Positions 63,275 to 64,000 of a DNA stretch of 64,000 nucleotides are shown piece after piece. The translations under genes and the position numbers were made by a program. The notes under the pieces are model-generated. The model searched no databases, had not been told where the DNA came from, and saw nothing but the letters and a program-made list of their open reading frames with translations. The DNA comes from Podospora comata (lineage: Eukaryota; Ascomycota; Sordariomycetes; Sordariales; Podosporaceae), in contig CP071498.1 in NCBI GenBank assembly GCA_017354895.1, positions 1,116,001 to 1,180,000 of the forward strand, given 5' to 3'. Within the stretch, counting starts at the first letter, position 1; every line of letters starts with the position of its first letter.

Positions 63275-64000
63275 TCACAACGACCCCGCCCCTCTGATCC
63301 CCTTCCCTACCCCCCTCCTCGCAAACCGCCCAAACCCACTCTCCGGACTCATCTTCCCCTGCAACTGCCCCCCATCATTATCATCATCATCATCCTCATA
63401 CGTCTCATCATCTTCCACCTGTGGCGGTGGTGGCAGCCTCTTATCCCCCTCCCTCTGCTTCCCCTTATCACCAGGCATCTCATCCCCAATCCCCAACCCC
63501 GTCACCGCAATCGCCGTAACCGCAGACCCAGACCCCGACTTGTTCGAAACTGGACTCCTCATCCAGCTCCCAGTCATCCCAGTGTTCTTCCGTATCTGTA
63601 TCCTCCTCGCCTCCCCCACCCCCACAGTCTTACTCCGTCTCAATCCGAACCCCCCCCGTCCACCACCTATCATCATTCCCTCCCCCGCCCCCGGCGCAGA
63701 AGTCGACGACGGCTCCGACGACCCCGGCGGTCCCACCATCATCTTCAGCGGTTTCTTCTTCCTGAAATTAATCCCGGACCCTCCCACCCCTCCGTCGTCA
63801 GAGTTATCCGCCGTGTTAGGAACGGAATTCCTCAACAAGCTCATCTCCCGTACCACATCCCCTAGACTTTCTTCTAGGGTTTTCATTTTTGCTAGCATGA
63901 GCCTGCTCATTCGATTGTTATCCCCTTGAGCGCTCTTGGATAGCATCGCCGTCGCCATGGCCATTTGTGTCGCGAAACTAGAGGGCACGCCACTAAAAGT
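63275..64000 (-). CDS. C-terminal part of an unrecognised protein, runs off the edge
   Basis: Minus strand, open from the right edge to a stop at 63275, so at least 241 residues of the C-terminus are present. The beginning is a helical, coiled-coil-like segment (MLAKMKTLEESLGDVVREMS). A disordered Gly/Ser/Lys-rich region follows, with an ARRIQIRKNTGMTGSW patch, then an acidic run (VEDDETYEDDDDDNDGG) and a basic Gly-rich end (RFARRGVGKGIRGAGSL). I recognise no family. The segment is GC-rich with many simple runs, typical of fungal C-terminal tails. Confidence 0.6.
   Translation of the reverse strand, partial: TFSGVPSSFATQMAMATAMLSKSAQGDNNRMSRLMLAKMKTLEESLGDVVREMSLLRNSVPNTADNSDDGGVGGSGINFRKKKPLKMMVGPPGSSEPSSTSAPGAGEGMMIGGGRGGFGLRRSKTVGVGEARRIQIRKNTGMTGSWMRSPVSNKSGSGSAVTAIAVTGLGIGDEMPGDKGKQREGDKRLPPPPQVEDDETYEDDDDDNDGGQLQGKMSPESGFGRFARRGVGKGIRGAGSL

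Noticed and set aside
63269-63865. A 198-codon plus-strand frame at the right edge.
   Set aside because: Pro/Arg/His-rich shadow of the minus-strand gene that runs off the edge.

Overview
The window looks like euchromatic nuclear DNA of a filamentous ascomycete, probably a Sordariomycete. Genes are compact and lie on both strands. Most have zero to four short introns with GTATGT/GTACGT/GTGAGT-type donors and CTAAC/CTGAC-like branch points. Many of the encoded families are fungal (Erg1, Erg25, Mme1, Nca2, Nte1). The class is inferred from protein style, not from a search. I see no transposon, no virus-like element, no rRNA, no CRISPR array and no biosynthetic gene cluster.

Left part (0-24 kb): a vacuolar/endosomal R-SNARE (Nyv1/VAMP7 type) lies head-to-head with the mitochondrial RNA helicase Suv3. 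A ubiquitin C-terminal hydrolase follows, then a 2.7-kb gene-poor stretch that may hide a small minus-strand exon. Next come a large low-complexity fungal protein with a likely frame change near its end, the ribosome-quality-control helicase Slh1, squalene epoxidase Erg1, and a long PPR-like mitochondrial protein.

Middle (24-48 kb): a Mme1-type mitochondrial carrier, inner-membrane peptidase subunit Imp2, translation factor eIF2alpha, lysophospholipase Nte1, an unrecognised probable mitochondrial protein, the AAA+ ATPase Afg2/Drg1, a divergent Rab GTPase, sterol C-4 methyl oxidase Erg25, Nca2 and the secretory Rab Sec4. These are housekeeping genes with no operon logic. Loose themes recur: mitochondrial gene expression and biogenesis (Suv3, PPR, Imp2, Nca2), ergosterol synthesis (Erg1, Erg25), membrane traffic (R-SNARE, two Rabs) and ribosome/translation control (Slh1, eIF2alpha, Afg2).

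Right part (48-64 kb): gene-poor and more accessory. It has two intron-bearing tRNA-Ala genes (UGC and CGC anticodons), a tRNA-like relic, a pair of paralogous secreted Leu/Asn/Gln-rich proteins with the same 5'-UTR intron layout, a possible Cys-rich exon, a cyclin-like protein, and the 3' end of an unrecognised gene running off the right edge.

The most unusual structure is around AFG2. Its 5' leader and its 3' flank both carry arrays of a degenerate 21-bp repeat with an AGGCCT core, in the same orientation and with exact 21-bp (two helical turn) spacing. The downstream array begins at, or just inside, the stop codon. The spacers have diverged while core and spacing persist, which suggests constraint at the DNA or RNA level.
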